Origin: RYN-230 sp963711705
GTDB taxonomy: Bacteria; Actinomycetota; Actinomycetes; Streptosporangiales; Streptosporangiaceae
Assembly (NCBI GenBank): GCA_963711705.1
Contig: CAVQFM010000007.1
Coordinates: 310,001-374,000 of the forward strand
Direction: 5' to 3'
DNA length: 64,000 nucleotides
Position numbers and translations under genes: made by a program. Positions 35,397 through 44,324 of the stretch are shown piece by piece (position 1 is the first letter of the stretch; every line of letters starts with the position of its first letter). The notes beneath the pieces were generated by a model, which was not told the origin of the DNA, searched no databases, and worked only from the letters and a program-made list of their open reading frames with translations.

Positions 35397-36221
35397 GTGC
35401 CCGGGATGCGCTGGCTGCTGTTCACCGCGTCGGTGCTGGTCCTGCTGGCCGGGTTCCAGCTGTTCGTGTTCACCGAACGGACCGGCACCTTCTTCGCCTG
35501 GACCATCGCCAACCCGCTGGCCGCGGCGTTCCTCGGCGCTGGCTACTGGGCGAGCGTCTCGATCGAGGCCCTTGCCGGGCGCCAGCGGCTGTGGGCCAAT
35601 GCCCGCATCGCCGTGCCCTCGGTGTTCGTGTTCACCGTGCTCACGCTGGTGGCCACGCTGCTGCACCTGGGCCAGCTGCACCTCGGCGCGCACGTCCCGG
35701 CCGCGACGCGGGCCGTCACGGTGGCCTGGATCGGCATCTACGTGCTGGTCCCGGCGCTGCTGCTGGTCGTGCTCGCGGTCCAGGCGCGCACCCCCGGGGT
35801 GGACCCGCCCCGGTCGGCCCCACTGCCGGCCTGGCTGCTGGCTGTCCTGGCGGCCCAGGCGGCCGTCCTGCTCGCCGTGGGCCTGGCGCTGTTCGCCGCG
35901 CCCGGGCCGACCGCGGCGATGTGGCCCTGGAAGCTCACCCCGCTGCTCGCCCAGGCGACCGGCGCCTGGCTGATCAGCCTGGGCGTGGCGGCGGGGCACG
36001 CGATCCGGGAGCGGGACGCGCGCCGCCTGCGGCCCGCCGCGGTCGGGTACATCCTGCTCACGGCGCTCCAGGTCATCGCGCTGCTCCGGTTCCCGGACCG
36101 GTTCGCCTGGTCCTCCGCGTCCGGGGTGATCTACCTGATCTTCCTGGGCACGATGCTGCTGACCGGCGTGGCGGGCCTGGCCCGTGGGCTGCCGCGGGGT
36201 CCACGCCAGGCCACACGGTAA
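35397..36221 (+). CDS. Polytopic membrane protein of unknown function
   Basis: A 274-residue protein with about eight hydrophobic helices (opening MRWLLFTASVLVLLAGFQLF) and no charged catalytic motif. Short loops carry WANARIAVPSVFVFTVLTLV and LWMPWK-like aromatic clusters (MWPWKLTPLLAQ). I do not recognise a transporter or enzyme family. The start is GTG at 35397 or ATG at 35406; TGAGG lies upstream. It is convergent with the low-GC gene that follows, whose frame runs on antisense through this gene. Confidence 0.72.
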   Translation: MPGMRWLLFTASVLVLLAGFQLFVFTERTGTFFAWTIANPLAAAFLGAGYWASVSIEALAGRQRLWANARIAVPSVFVFTVLTLVATLLHLGQLHLGAHVPAATRAVTVAWIGIYVLVPALLLVVLAVQARTPGVDPPRSAPLPAWLLAVLAAQAAVLLAVGLALFAAPGPTAAMWPWKLTPLLAQATGAWLISLGVAAGHAIRERDARRLRPAAVGYILLTALQVIALLRFPDRFAWSSASGVIYLIFLGTMLLTGVAGLARGLPRGPRQATR

Positions 36222-36224
36222 CCG

Positions 36225-37190
36225 CGGCAGGACGCAGGGAGCCGACACGAAGTCGCGCGCCTCGTCGAAGATGTGCCGCAGGCTGGCGTCGACCAGGCTC
36301 GTGTCGGCGTCGAGCCTCCGGAAGCGGGGAACGACGCTTGTCACGAGCCAGCCCCAGCGGTCGTCGAGGCGGGTGATCCTCGGCCACTCTTGCGCGCGCA
36401 GAGCGTGCGGGATTCCCCGTGTCAGCGCGTAGAGGTAGAACGAGGTGAAGTAGGCAACCTCCCGCTGCACTCCACGTACCTCGAAGCTGGTGGCCGCGCC
36501 GATCGAAATAAGCCTGGCGAATGCGCATGAGAGACGATTGAAATTGGGTTGCACCAGGGCGCGCTGCTCGTGCTCGAGGAGGCCGACGTTGCCGTGCCAA
36601 ATGAGATCAGCGGCAGTCTGCCGGGCCTGCGCGGACGCCATCCGGTCCGCCAGGACGCGGCGCCCCTGGTCGATCGCCTCGAAGCCAGCGAGGACGGGTG
36701 CATAGTGGCGCTCTGCCCGCAGGAGAGCGCGCAGACGTTCGATCCCGTCCTCGGCAGTGACGTACGCAAGGTGAACCCAGAAGATGTCGCTGAAGATGGC
36801 GTTGTTCGTCGCCCGGATTGTGTTCACGTCCTGCGTCAGCAGCAGTTTCCGGCGGCCCAGGCTGTGCGGGATGTCCACGTAACCAGTGCGGTCAGTGTCC
36901 AGCCGGAACGGGAAGAGAGCGAGCCGGACGTGGTGCGACGCGATTGCGGCCATCGCGGCCCACTTGAAGCAGGCGGGCTGGAGCTGGTAGATCCAGGCAT
37001 AGCGCGACGAGATCTCCACGTTGCGGTGGAACGCGCAGCACGGGTCGCTCAGCAGCCCGTCGGTCAGGGCCTGCCATCCCGCGATCGTGTCCGGCGCTCC
37101 GTTCCGCGCGACGAGCTCGTCTGGCTCAGGAATGAGCGCGGCGCGCCGGGCGTGCCGCTCGTGCGCGTCGCGGGGGACGTCGGTCGTCAC
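36225..37190 (-). CDS. Unknown protein of lower-GC origin, 3' end not defined
   Basis: About 322 residues that look genuine, from the GTG at 37190 (GGAGGGGG in front). Conserved-looking stretches are NVEISSRYAWIYQLQPACFK, DIPHSLGRRKLLLTQDVNTI and LIWHGNVGLLEHEQR. The overall pattern recalls DUF2515-type proteins, but this is tentative. Base composition is visibly less GC-rich than the surroundings, suggesting transfer. The natural C-terminus is unclear: the frame has no stop until 35223 and passes antisense through the whole neighbouring membrane-protein gene. The gene is therefore probably truncated at its 3' end. Confidence 0.5.
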
Positions 37191-37355
37191 GGATGCCCCC
37201 TCCTCGTGATGCCCGAGCCTTTGCCACCTTGGGCCTCAGCGCCCCCGCGCGAGGTATAGAGACGTTCCGGACAAGCAGAACCAGGGCACGTGTTGGCGGT
37301 CTGCGCACAATGTGCAGGCCGTGTGGAAGTTGACGATCTTGCCCCGCCCGGGTGC

Positions 37356-38065
37356 TCAGCCGTCGTAGGTGTTGACCTCGAAGTACCTGAAGCCGTGGTC
37401 GACGTTGGTGTCGCCGACGAAGAAGTTGAACCCGATCCCCGGGCCGCCCTGGCCGAAGACGTCATCGACAGCGGAGATCTTCTGCACGCCGTTGACGTAG
37501 CCCCGGATGACATCGCCGGCGATGCTCGCCTCGATCACGTCGCCGTCCTCGACCCCGTACTCCGGACCGGAGAGCTTGGCCAGGGACGTGAAGTCGCCAA
37601 TCTTCCCGTTCCACCGCACGATCTCCGCGTAGCCGTCCTGGGTCTTGAGGCACCGGAAGAATATCTCGTACCCCGTGCACCGGTGCGGGGTGATCGTGCT
37701 GCGCAGCCGTATCTCGACCTCCTGGAAGTACTGATCGGTCGGGTTCCGGCTGAATACCGCCGCTCTCGCGTACTGGTTCCGGCCCCACCGGCCGGCCAGC
37801 ACGGCCGTGGGGTCGTCGTAGTCTCCCTCCGGGCCGCCCGCCCCGCCCGCCACGGCGTCGAGGTTTCCCTGTTCGACGCGTCGTTCAGCGACGGCCATCC
37901 GGGTCACCGCCCCGTAGACCTCACCGTTGCTGGCGATGACGTCGGCCCAGTCGATCCCGTCGGTGCGGCCGTTGAGCCAGATCCCGCCTTCGGAGACCGG
38001 GTTTTCGCTGGCCGGGAAGCTGGTGCGGTATGACCTGACGGAGGGGCCCGGGGCCGGTCTGTCAT
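37356..38065 (-). CDS. ConA-like lectin/glucanase-fold protein, frameshift near the start
   Basis: About 236 residues. The chain has the alternating strands of a concanavalin-A-like (LamG/DUF1080-type) beta-sandwich: CTGYEIFFRCLKTQDGYAEI, then ASIAGDVIRGYVNGVQKI and GFNFFVGDTNVDHGFRYFEV. It may bind or cut a polysaccharide; no catalytic pair can be assigned. The most convincing start is the ATG at 38065, eight bases after AGGAGG, but it is one base out of frame with the rest. A single missing base in the C-rich run near 38043-38050 would join MTDRPRAP to SVRSYRTSF. Without that correction the first in-frame start is the GTG at 37907. Composition is slightly lower in GC than neighbours. Confidence 0.6.
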
Positions 38066-38081
38066 GACGGTTGACCTCCTG

Positions 38082-39608
38082 TCAGTCCCAGGCGGGCGGT
38101 CGGTGCTGCCGTTCTTCGGCCGTCTCCGGCCGCTCGCTGATGGCCGCGCCGGCTCTCCTCAGCCACTGCTCGTTGCCCCGGGCCCGGAGGACGGCGAGGA
38201 TCGCGATCCCGATGAGCAGCCAGCCGCCGACGATGAACGGAGACCAGTTGTACGGGTGGGCGGGGAACGGGCTGAACGACTTGTAGAGCGAGTAGATCAG
38301 CACCACGCTGGTGCCCACCGGGAAGAAGAAGTGCAGTATCCAGTTAAAGTGGCTGCGCTGCTCGCGCCAGTAGTACCGGACGACTCCCAGGTTCGCGACC
38401 ACATAGATGAAGATCACCGCGATTACCAGGACGAAGCCGAGGGTCAGGATGAACAGCTTGTCCGGGCCCAGCCACCAGCCGCCCAGCAGGCCCAGCGCGG
38501 CCGACAGCACCAACTGCGTGGTCACGGCGGTGGTCGGCGTCTTCCGGACCGGGTGGACCCGCCCGAACGCGGCGGGCAGCACCCCGCTGCGGCCCATCCC
38601 GAACCACATGCGGGTGGCCACGTTCTGGCAGGCCAGGCTGGCGCCGAACACGGACGTGAACATGGCGATCAGCGCGACGAACCACAGTGCCCCCCACACC
38701 CGGTGCGCGATGACCAGTGCCGGCAGCTCGGGCGACGAGATGAGCTTGCTGAGGTTGTTCACTCCCCAGCCGATGACCTGGCCCCAGATCACCAGCACCA
38801 GCATCAGCCCGATGATGAAGATCGAGGCCATCGTCGCCCGCGGCACGTTGCGCCGCGGGTTTTCTGTCTCCTCGGCCAGCGGGACGGCCGCCTCCCAGCC
38901 GGTGAGGCCCTGCACGGTGAAGACGATGGCCAGGGCAAACCCGGTAGAGGTGGCGATATTGCCCGGGTTGAACCCGTACGAGAACGACTGCAGCGTGAAT
39001 CCACCCGGCCCAGGATCGGCGAGCCCCCACACCCCCAGGGCCAGCACGATAAGGAACTCCAGCGCGCCGACAATGACGATCGTCCGGATCGAGAACGATA
39101 TTCCGTAATACCCGGCCAGCGCGATGAGCGGCAGCCCCACGATCACGAGCATCCACCAGCGGAACCAGGTCACCTGGTAGTTGGCCTGGAACTCACTCTG
39201 GAAGATCAGCCCCAGAAACGCGAGGGCCGGGCCGGCCACGATCGGTGAATACAGCACATACAGCCAGCCGGTGAGGAAACCCAGCCGCGGGCCCAGAGTC
39301 CGGCTGACATACGTGTAGTAGCCACCCGCCGACGGGAACCGCTTGGCCAGCTGGACCAGGCACATGCCGAGGGCGAGCACGACGATGAACCCGAGCAGGT
39401 AGGCGAGCGGGGCATGCGCGCCCGCGAACCCGACGATTGTCTGGGTGAAGAAGAATGCGGCGATGGCCGGGGCGATATGCGTGACGTTCTGCATGATCGC
39501 CCCGGTCAGCCCCACGGCACCGGGTTTCAGGTCGGTCTTTGCGACCCAGACCTCGCCGGGCTTCTCGACAAAGTTGGCGGACGTCGGCTGAACATCTTCG
39601 TCGGTCAT
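38082..39608 (-). CDS. APC-family amino acid permease
   Basis: A 508-residue transporter with 12 or more hydrophobic helices, of the amino acid-polyamine-organocation superfamily. The first helix has GLTGAIMQNVTHIAPAIAAF, near the unwound substrate site, and the first loop is FPSAGGYYTYVSRTLGPRLG, the classic APC signature. EAAVPLAEETENPRRNVPRA follows the sixth helix. It probably imports or exchanges amino acids or amines; the substrate cannot be told. The ATG at 39608 follows a G-rich ribosome site. Its C-terminus is close to the lectin-like gene on the same strand, which starts 16 bases after its stop. Confidence 0.9.
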   Translation of the reverse strand: MTDEDVQPTSANFVEKPGEVWVAKTDLKPGAVGLTGAIMQNVTHIAPAIAAFFFTQTIVGFAGAHAPLAYLLGFIVVLALGMCLVQLAKRFPSAGGYYTYVSRTLGPRLGFLTGWLYVLYSPIVAGPALAFLGLIFQSEFQANYQVTWFRWWMLVIVGLPLIALAGYYGISFSIRTIVIVGALEFLIVLALGVWGLADPGPGGFTLQSFSYGFNPGNIATSTGFALAIVFTVQGLTGWEAAVPLAEETENPRRNVPRATMASIFIIGLMLVLVIWGQVIGWGVNNLSKLISSPELPALVIAHRVWGALWFVALIAMFTSVFGASLACQNVATRMWFGMGRSGVLPAAFGRVHPVRKTPTTAVTTQLVLSAALGLLGGWWLGPDKLFILTLGFVLVIAVIFIYVVANLGVVRYYWREQRSHFNWILHFFFPVGTSVVLIYSLYKSFSPFPAHPYNWSPFIVGGWLLIGIAILAVLRARGNEQWLRRAGAAISERPETAEERQHRPPAWD

Positions 39609-39864
39609 GCCGCCCCCCCTGGCCCGAAACGGCCACCATCAGAACCGCCCGGCCGCAGCTGCCCTGAGCAGCCCCGACTCCGGAATGGCGCTCTACCGTC
39701 CACGGAAGCAGAAGGGACATACCTGGTCAATATTCAGAAGTGTGGCAAATTCTTCGGGCTGGGCGCTTTATCAGCAGCCCGCCGCCGAACGGCCACTCAC
39801 CGTTGGCATCCGGCCCGGCTGGCCACGGCCGCGGCCACAGTGTCCCGCGGTGCGAGCGCCGCGC

Positions 39865-40443
39865 TCAGCTGACCAGGGCAGCGATGGCCGGATGGCGGCG
39901 CACTCTGTCCAGGCAGCGGCGGCGGTGACGGTCAACGCAGCCGGCCGGGATGCCCAGCCGTGCGCCGATCTGAGCAGCTGGCCCGGCTGGCTGCTGGATG
40001 AGCAGGGCAATGAGCTGCTGGCACTCTGGCGGCAGCTCGGCGAAAGCCACGCGCAGCGCGCTGTGCCGCTCGGCGCGGAGCACGTCAGGCCCCAGCACCC
40101 TGGTGCCGGGTACCGGCCGATCTGCAGCACGCAGCCGGGGCCCGGGAGCGTACGATCCCCCTGCGGAACGCAGCACCCGGCTGCATTCCTGCCTGGTGGT
40201 GGCGGCGATCCAGGTGACCAGCTCGGCCGGATCCGGCCGCAGAGCCAGCTGATCTACCAGCCGCAGCCAGACGACCTGGCCGACGTCGTCGGCGGCTGGG
40301 CGGCGGAGCTGATACCGGCAGCAGATAGACCAGATAAGCGGCGCGAACAGCTCGACCAGCTGATCCCACGCGCGCTGGTCACCGCCGCTGGCTCCGGCCA
40401 GCGCAGCATCCACCGGGTAGCTTTGCTTCGCGTCCTGGCTCAT
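39865..40443 (-). CDS. ECF-like sigma-70 family sigma factor
   Basis: A 192-residue sigma factor. Region 2 is DQRAWDQLVELFAPLIWSIC, then DDVGQVVWLRLVDQL; region 4 is FAELPPECQQLIALLIQQ, then GARLGIPAGCVDRHRRRCLD. It resembles the group of actinobacterial ECF sigma factors annotated simply as sigma-70 family. No anti-sigma gene is adjacent. The ATG at 40443 follows GGGGGAG. It is divergent from the alpha/beta hydrolase and shares with it the region holding the second copy of the 21-base operator. Confidence 0.85.
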   Translation of the reverse strand: MSQDAKQSYPVDAALAGASGGDQRAWDQLVELFAPLIWSICCRYQLRRPAADDVGQVVWLRLVDQLALRPDPAELVTWIAATTRQECSRVLRSAGGSYAPGPRLRAADRPVPGTRVLGPDVLRAERHSALRVAFAELPPECQQLIALLIQQPAGPAAQIGARLGIPAGCVDRHRRRCLDRVRRHPAIAALVS

Positions 40444-40507
40444 CACGGCTCCCCCGCTCCCCGGCTGGTGGCGGAACACCACCCGGGCCGGCGGTGGCAC
40501 TGGCCCA

Positions 40508-40568
40508 GCCAGGATGATTCAAGGGTCAGTCCGCCGCACATCGCAGTCCATACGACGTTCTGCGTATG
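40508..40568. promoter_or_regulatory. Shared divergent-promoter operator, site 2
   Basis: The inverted repeat CATACG-N8-CGTATG at 40549-40568 is identical, loop included, to 14218-14237. GCCAGGATGA (40508-40517) and GTCCGCCGC (40529-40537) also recur, but here the palindrome is shifted downstream by 11 bases, close to one helical turn. It lies 32 bases before the hydrolase start (40601) and between it and the divergent sigma factor gene. Confidence 0.7.
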
Positions 40569-40600
40569 AGGACACCAGCTGACTGGAGGTACCGCCGGCG

Positions 40601-41443
40601 ATGGCTGAGACTCAGATCCATCATTTTCCCGGCCGGGACGGCGTGCGGCTCGCTTACCGCGAGCTCGGGCAGGGCCGGCCGCTGATACTGATCCACGGTT
40701 ATCTGGGCACCGCCCAGGTGGGCTGGATCGACAGCGGGATCGCCGGGAAGATCGCCGGGCACGGCTACCGGGTCATCCTGCCGGACCTGCGGGGCCACGG
40801 GGACAGCGCCCGGCCGCACGACGCCGCCGCCTACCCGCCGGACGTGCTGGCCGACGACGGCCTCGCGCTGATCGAGCACCTCGGCCTCACCGGCTATGAC
40901 CTCGGCGGCTACTCACTGGGCGGGCGGACGGTGGTGCGGATCCTGGCCCGCGGCGCGGCCCCCGGCCGGGCCATCGTGGGCGGGCAGGGGCTGGAGGCGA
41001 TCACCCACACCGTCGGGCGCGGTACCCGCTTCCGCCACGTGCTCACCAATTTCGGCACGTTCGAGCCTGGCTCCCCCGAGCAGGCGATGGAGGACTGGAT
41101 CACGGCATCTGGCGGCGACCCGGTCGCGCTGGTCCGCGTGCTCGGCACGTTCGTCGACACCCCGCTCGCGGACCTGGCCCGGATCACGGTGCCGACGCTC
41201 GTCCTGGCCGGCGCGGGCGACGGCCACAATGAAACCGCCGAGGCCCTGGCCCATGCCCTGGCTGACGGGCACTACCTGATGCTGCCCGGCGATCACGGCA
41301 CCGCCTTTCACGCCCCGGAGTTCGAGACGGCGGTCACCGGCTTTCTCGACGAGGGTGCCGCGCGGGCGCCCCGGGCCGGTGGGGTTAGCTCAGCCGGGCG
41401 GCTGGTCGAGGAAGGCGAGGGTGACCGCGGCGAACAGCGGTGA
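40601..41443 (+). CDS. Alpha/beta hydrolase
   Basis: A 280-residue alpha/beta-fold hydrolase. The oxyanion loop is LILIHGYLG, the nucleophile Ser is in GYSLGG, the acidic residue in LAGAGDGHNE and the His in PGDHGTAFH. It resembles small esterases and C-C hydrolases; the substrate is unknown. The ATG at 40601 has GGAGGT about 10 bases upstream. The promoter carries the palindrome shared with the LuxR gene at 14.3 kb. The 3' end overlaps the convergent hydrolase gene by 54 bases. Confidence 0.88.
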   Translation: MAETQIHHFPGRDGVRLAYRELGQGRPLILIHGYLGTAQVGWIDSGIAGKIAGHGYRVILPDLRGHGDSARPHDAAAYPPDVLADDGLALIEHLGLTGYDLGGYSLGGRTVVRILARGAAPGRAIVGGQGLEAITHTVGRGTRFRHVLTNFGTFEPGSPEQAMEDWITASGGDPVALVRVLGTFVDTPLADLARITVPTLVLAGAGDGHNETAEALAHALADGHYLMLPGDHGTAFHAPEFETAVTGFLDEGAARAPRAGGVSSAGRLVEEGEGDRGEQR

Positions 41444-42223
41444 GCTGAAGAGGTTGTAATGGGTCAGCCCGGGCAGAATCGCGAGCGCGTGCCCACCGCG
41501 CGGGCGGCCTTCACCCATCCAGCCGCCGTCCCGCAGCCCGCCGTCGAGCAGGTTGAACACCTCGACGTAGTGGCTGGGCGGGGCCATGTCGGCGTCGGCG
41601 GCGACGATCAGCGTCGGCACCCGCAGGCCACGGACGTCCTCGGTGAAGTCGAAGTCCTTCGCCATCGCCTCGCCTATCTTGTCCAGCAGCCGGGGGAAGT
41701 CCTCCGGGTGCGGCGCGACCCGCTGGTAGAGCTCGTACATCGGCGTGTCTTTCATGAACTCGGCGGCGGCCGCGTTCACCTGTCCCTGCTGGGCCCGGAT
41801 CTCCGGGTAGATGGCGTCCGGCCGGATGTTCGCCGACGCCGCGACGAGCTTGCGCACCTGGCCCGGGTACCTGGCCGCCGTCTGGAGCGCCACGCCGCCG
41901 CCCAGCGAGTAGCCCACCAGGTCGGGCTGGTCCAGCCCGAGGTGATCGATGAGCGCGGCAATGTCATCGGCCATCAGCCGGACGTCGATCGGCCGGTCAA
42001 TGTCGGCGGTCCGGCCGTGCCCCTGCAGGTCGACGGCGATGACCTGGTGGTGCGCACCGAGGGTGGGCAGGATCGGCCCGTACATCTCGCCGGACCCGAG
42101 ACCGCCGTGCAGCAGGATCAGCGGCCGCCCAGCGCCGTGCGTCTCGAAATAGAGGTTGATCCCGTTGACTTTCGCGTACTGCCCGGCGCGGGCCGCGCCG
42201 GCACGCCAATCGGTGGTGGACAC
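41390..42223 (-). CDS. Alpha/beta hydrolase
   Basis: A 277-residue alpha/beta-fold hydrolase. It has LILLHGGLGSGEMYG, GHGRTADIDRP, the nucleophile in VGYSLGGGVAL, the acid in LIVAADADMAPP and the His in LPGLTHYNLF. It is closest in look to chloroperoxidase/prolyl-aminopeptidase-like esterases; the substrate is unknown. The GTG at 42223 is chosen because GAGGAG lies seven bases upstream; the open frame before it is not conserved. It ends inside the 3' end of the oppositely oriented hydrolase. Confidence 0.87.
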   Translation of the reverse strand: MSTTDWRAGAARAGQYAKVNGINLYFETHGAGRPLILLHGGLGSGEMYGPILPTLGAHHQVIAVDLQGHGRTADIDRPIDVRLMADDIAALIDHLGLDQPDLVGYSLGGGVALQTAARYPGQVRKLVAASANIRPDAIYPEIRAQQGQVNAAAAEFMKDTPMYELYQRVAPHPEDFPRLLDKIGEAMAKDFDFTEDVRGLRVPTLIVAADADMAPPSHYVEVFNLLDGGLRDGGWMGEGRPRGGHALAILPGLTHYNLFSSPLFAAVTLAFLDQPPG

Positions 42224-42363
42224 GATGCTGCTCCTCAGATCCTCGCGGGCGGGCTGACGCCGATACAGACGCCGGCGCTGCGGGGAACTCACCGGCGCGG
42301 CCACCACGAGTTCCGGCCGCGTACGACCGCGGCCAGCCAGGGCAGGATCGCGGCGGCCCCGGT

Positions 42364-43494
42364 TCAGCCGGGCTCGCTGTCCAGCCATTCGACCCACTGG
42401 CCGGAGGGGTGAGCCCGGGCCAGCAGGCGCCCTCGCTCCCTGCCCCGGTAGAAGGTCCGCGCACCGAGCACGGCGAAGACGCCGTGCTGCTGGTAGTCAC
42501 GGATCAGGGACGCAGGCAGCGGGAGGCCTTGCACGCTGCGGTTTCCGGTCGGCCCGAGTGGGACGAGGGGATTCAGCGACAGCCAGGTGACCGGGCGGGA
42601 CGTGCCTGCGGTGGCCATGATGCGGGCCAGCCGCTCGCGCTGCCCGGGCGGCAGGAACACGCTCAGGTAGGCATCGACCACGATGATGCCGCGCCCGGGC
42701 GGGAAACTGTCCAGCACACCGGGCAGCGCCTCGGTCACGTCGCCCGCCACGAGCCGCACCGGGTGCTGGCGGGCGACCTCGATCGCGGCGGCCAGCCGGG
42801 TCAGTGCGGACGCCTCCGGCGGGGCGCACGCCCGCAGCCACGACCGGGCCGCCGCATCCCGCACGTCGATGGGGTGCACGTCGATCCCGGCCCGCTCGGC
42901 GATGGGCGGCAGCCGCACGGGCGGGGGCTGGCGTGGTCCCCGTACTTCGCAGCCCAGGCTGAGCGCGGCGGCCGGGGGCCCAGCGGCCTGCGGGCCCACG
43001 TGGTAGCGGTACCGGTCCAGCTGCAGCCCCAGCCCGGCACCGGTACCCAGGTCAGCTAGCGCGACCGGATCGGTGGGCGAACCGGCTGTGGCCGCGATGC
43101 CCAGGGCGATCTGGCTGCACCGGGCCACCTCGTTCATCTGGTACCGGTGCTGGTGGCATACGGCCGCAATGTCGTCCAGGCGGTCGGCGAAGAATCGGCT
43201 GGCGGCCGGGAAGAAGGCCGCATCGAACGGGGGCTGCGGTGCCCCCGGCCCGGGGAAATAGCCGGCCAGCGGCGCGGGCCCGTCCCGGCCGACCAGGAAC
43301 GACACGGCCGCGCTGGCCAGCAGGGCAGGCAGCCGGTCGGAGGGCAGCGCGGCCAGCCGGTTCAGCAGGCCGTCGTGCGCTGCGATGGCCTCGAACAGCG
43401 CCGCGGTGAGCCGCCAGGAATCCGGCGCATCCGGCGGCGACCAGCCGGCCGCCACCTCCAGCGCCTGGGCCCGGATCTCCGTTACCGCAGGCAC
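42364..43494 (-). CDS. DUF2332 methyltransferase-like protein, copy 1
   Basis: A 376-residue protein of the DUF2332 family. The diagnostic block is YQMNEVARCSQIALG, followed by ALADLGTGAGLGLQLDRYRY, a SAM-binding-like Gly-rich loop, and DVRDAAARSWLRACAPPEA, with a C-terminal HPSGQWVEWL. The fold is predicted to be Rossmann methyltransferase-like, but no activity is established for the family. The start is GTG at 43494, preceded by GGAGGGGG. A second, shorter DUF2332 gene lies 1.8 kb away (45335-46306), and YjbR-type sequences lie between them. Confidence 0.85.
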   Translation of the reverse strand: MPAVTEIRAQALEVAAGWSPPDAPDSWRLTAALFEAIAAHDGLLNRLAALPSDRLPALLASAAVSFLVGRDGPAPLAGYFPGPGAPQPPFDAAFFPAASRFFADRLDDIAAVCHQHRYQMNEVARCSQIALGIAATAGSPTDPVALADLGTGAGLGLQLDRYRYHVGPQAAGPPAAALSLGCEVRGPRQPPPVRLPPIAERAGIDVHPIDVRDAAARSWLRACAPPEASALTRLAAAIEVARQHPVRLVAGDVTEALPGVLDSFPPGRGIIVVDAYLSVFLPPGQRERLARIMATAGTSRPVTWLSLNPLVPLGPTGNRSVQGLPLPASLIRDYQQHGVFAVLGARTFYRGRERGRLLARAHPSGQWVEWLDSEPG

Positions 43495-43524
43495 CTGGTC
43501 ATCCCCCTCCGGGTCATGGTGAGG

Positions 43525-43899
43525 TCAGCCCGGGAAGCCACCGAGCTGGCTGGCGATGCCGGCCGGGGCACGCATCCGCCACGCGTCGGTGACCAGTTCC
43601 GCCAGGCGTTCGGTGCCCACTTCGGCCAGCCGCAGCATGACCAGCGGCCAGCCGTCATAGCCGGGCGTGGTGAAAAAGAGCTCAGGCTCGCCCAGGAGAA
43701 GGGCCTGCTTCTCGGCCTCGTCGCCAACGAACAGCACCGCGATGTCGATCCGGATCTGCCGCCGCTGCCCCGCCCGGCGCTCGGGATACGACCAGACGAA
43801 TCCCTTGCCGCCGACCCGGAAGTCGAAGCCGTCGCTGTCGATCTCCTCCACCTGCGGCAGGGCCAGCGCGAGGCGGCGTACGTCGTCAGCGTCTGCCAT
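43525..43899 (-). CDS. MmcQ/YjbR-family protein
   Basis: A 124-residue protein of the MmcQ/YjbR family of small DNA-binding-like folds. It has DDVRRLALALPQVEE, then FRVGGKGFVWSYPE, TPGYDGWPLVMLRLAEV and a C-terminal LVTDAWRMRAP, the family's closing motif. The function is unknown, although the fold is that of a small alpha/beta double-wing protein. The ATG at 43899 follows GGGGAG. It is the intact partner of the fragment at 44050-44270. Confidence 0.82.
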   Translation of the reverse strand: MADADDVRRLALALPQVEEIDSDGFDFRVGGKGFVWSYPERRAGQRRQIRIDIAVLFVGDEAEKQALLLGEPELFFTTPGYDGWPLVMLRLAEVGTERLAELVTDAWRMRAPAGIASQLGGFPG

Positions 43900-44049
43900 C
43901 GGCTCCCCTCCGGGATCGGGCCACCGGTTGCCCACAGGTTAGGCCCTGCCCCGGACAGCCAGCGCCGCGCCAGTCACCGGCCGGCCGTACGGCCGCTGCG
44001 GGTCGCCATCTGGTGCGCGCTCACCCGTCCGGCCCGCCACGACCCGTAG

Positions 44050-44270
44050 TCAGCCGGGCCGGGCACGGGTGGCGTCGTAAGCGGCGACCGCGGTTTTCGT
44101 GGCGGTCATCCGCCAGGCCTGCTCCAGGAGGCCGCCGACCTCGGCCCAGTCCGGCCGCGACGCGTCGTCGAGGTTCACGCCCACCCAGCCCCGCGGGCCC
44201 AGGTACGGGGGGACGAAGTAGCGGCGGGCATCGCTGCTGACCAGCGCGTCCTGCTCACCAGGCGGCCAGC
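44050..44270 (-). pseudogene. 3' fragment of a second MmcQ/YjbR-family gene
   Basis: The final about 65 residues of another YjbR-type protein, with SDARRYFVPPYLGPRGWVGV followed by GLLEQAWRMTATKTAV and a stop. The N-terminal half is missing; the sequence just upstream is a terminator hairpin and the LysM gene. No start codon or ribosome site fits, so this is a truncated remnant rather than a working gene. Confidence 0.65.
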
Positions 44271-44278
44271 CGCGCAGC

Positions 44279-44310
44279 GGAGGCCCCGGCCCATGCGGGC
44301 CGGGGCCTCC
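44279..44310 (-). terminator. Terminator of the LysM/Rpf-like gene
   Basis: A 14-base perfect GC stem (44279-44292 with 44297-44310, arm GGAGGCCCCGGCCC) and a 4-base loop, 14 bases beyond the stop of the leftward LysM gene. Confidence 0.8.
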
Positions 44311-44324
44311 TGTGGTCAGGTGAC

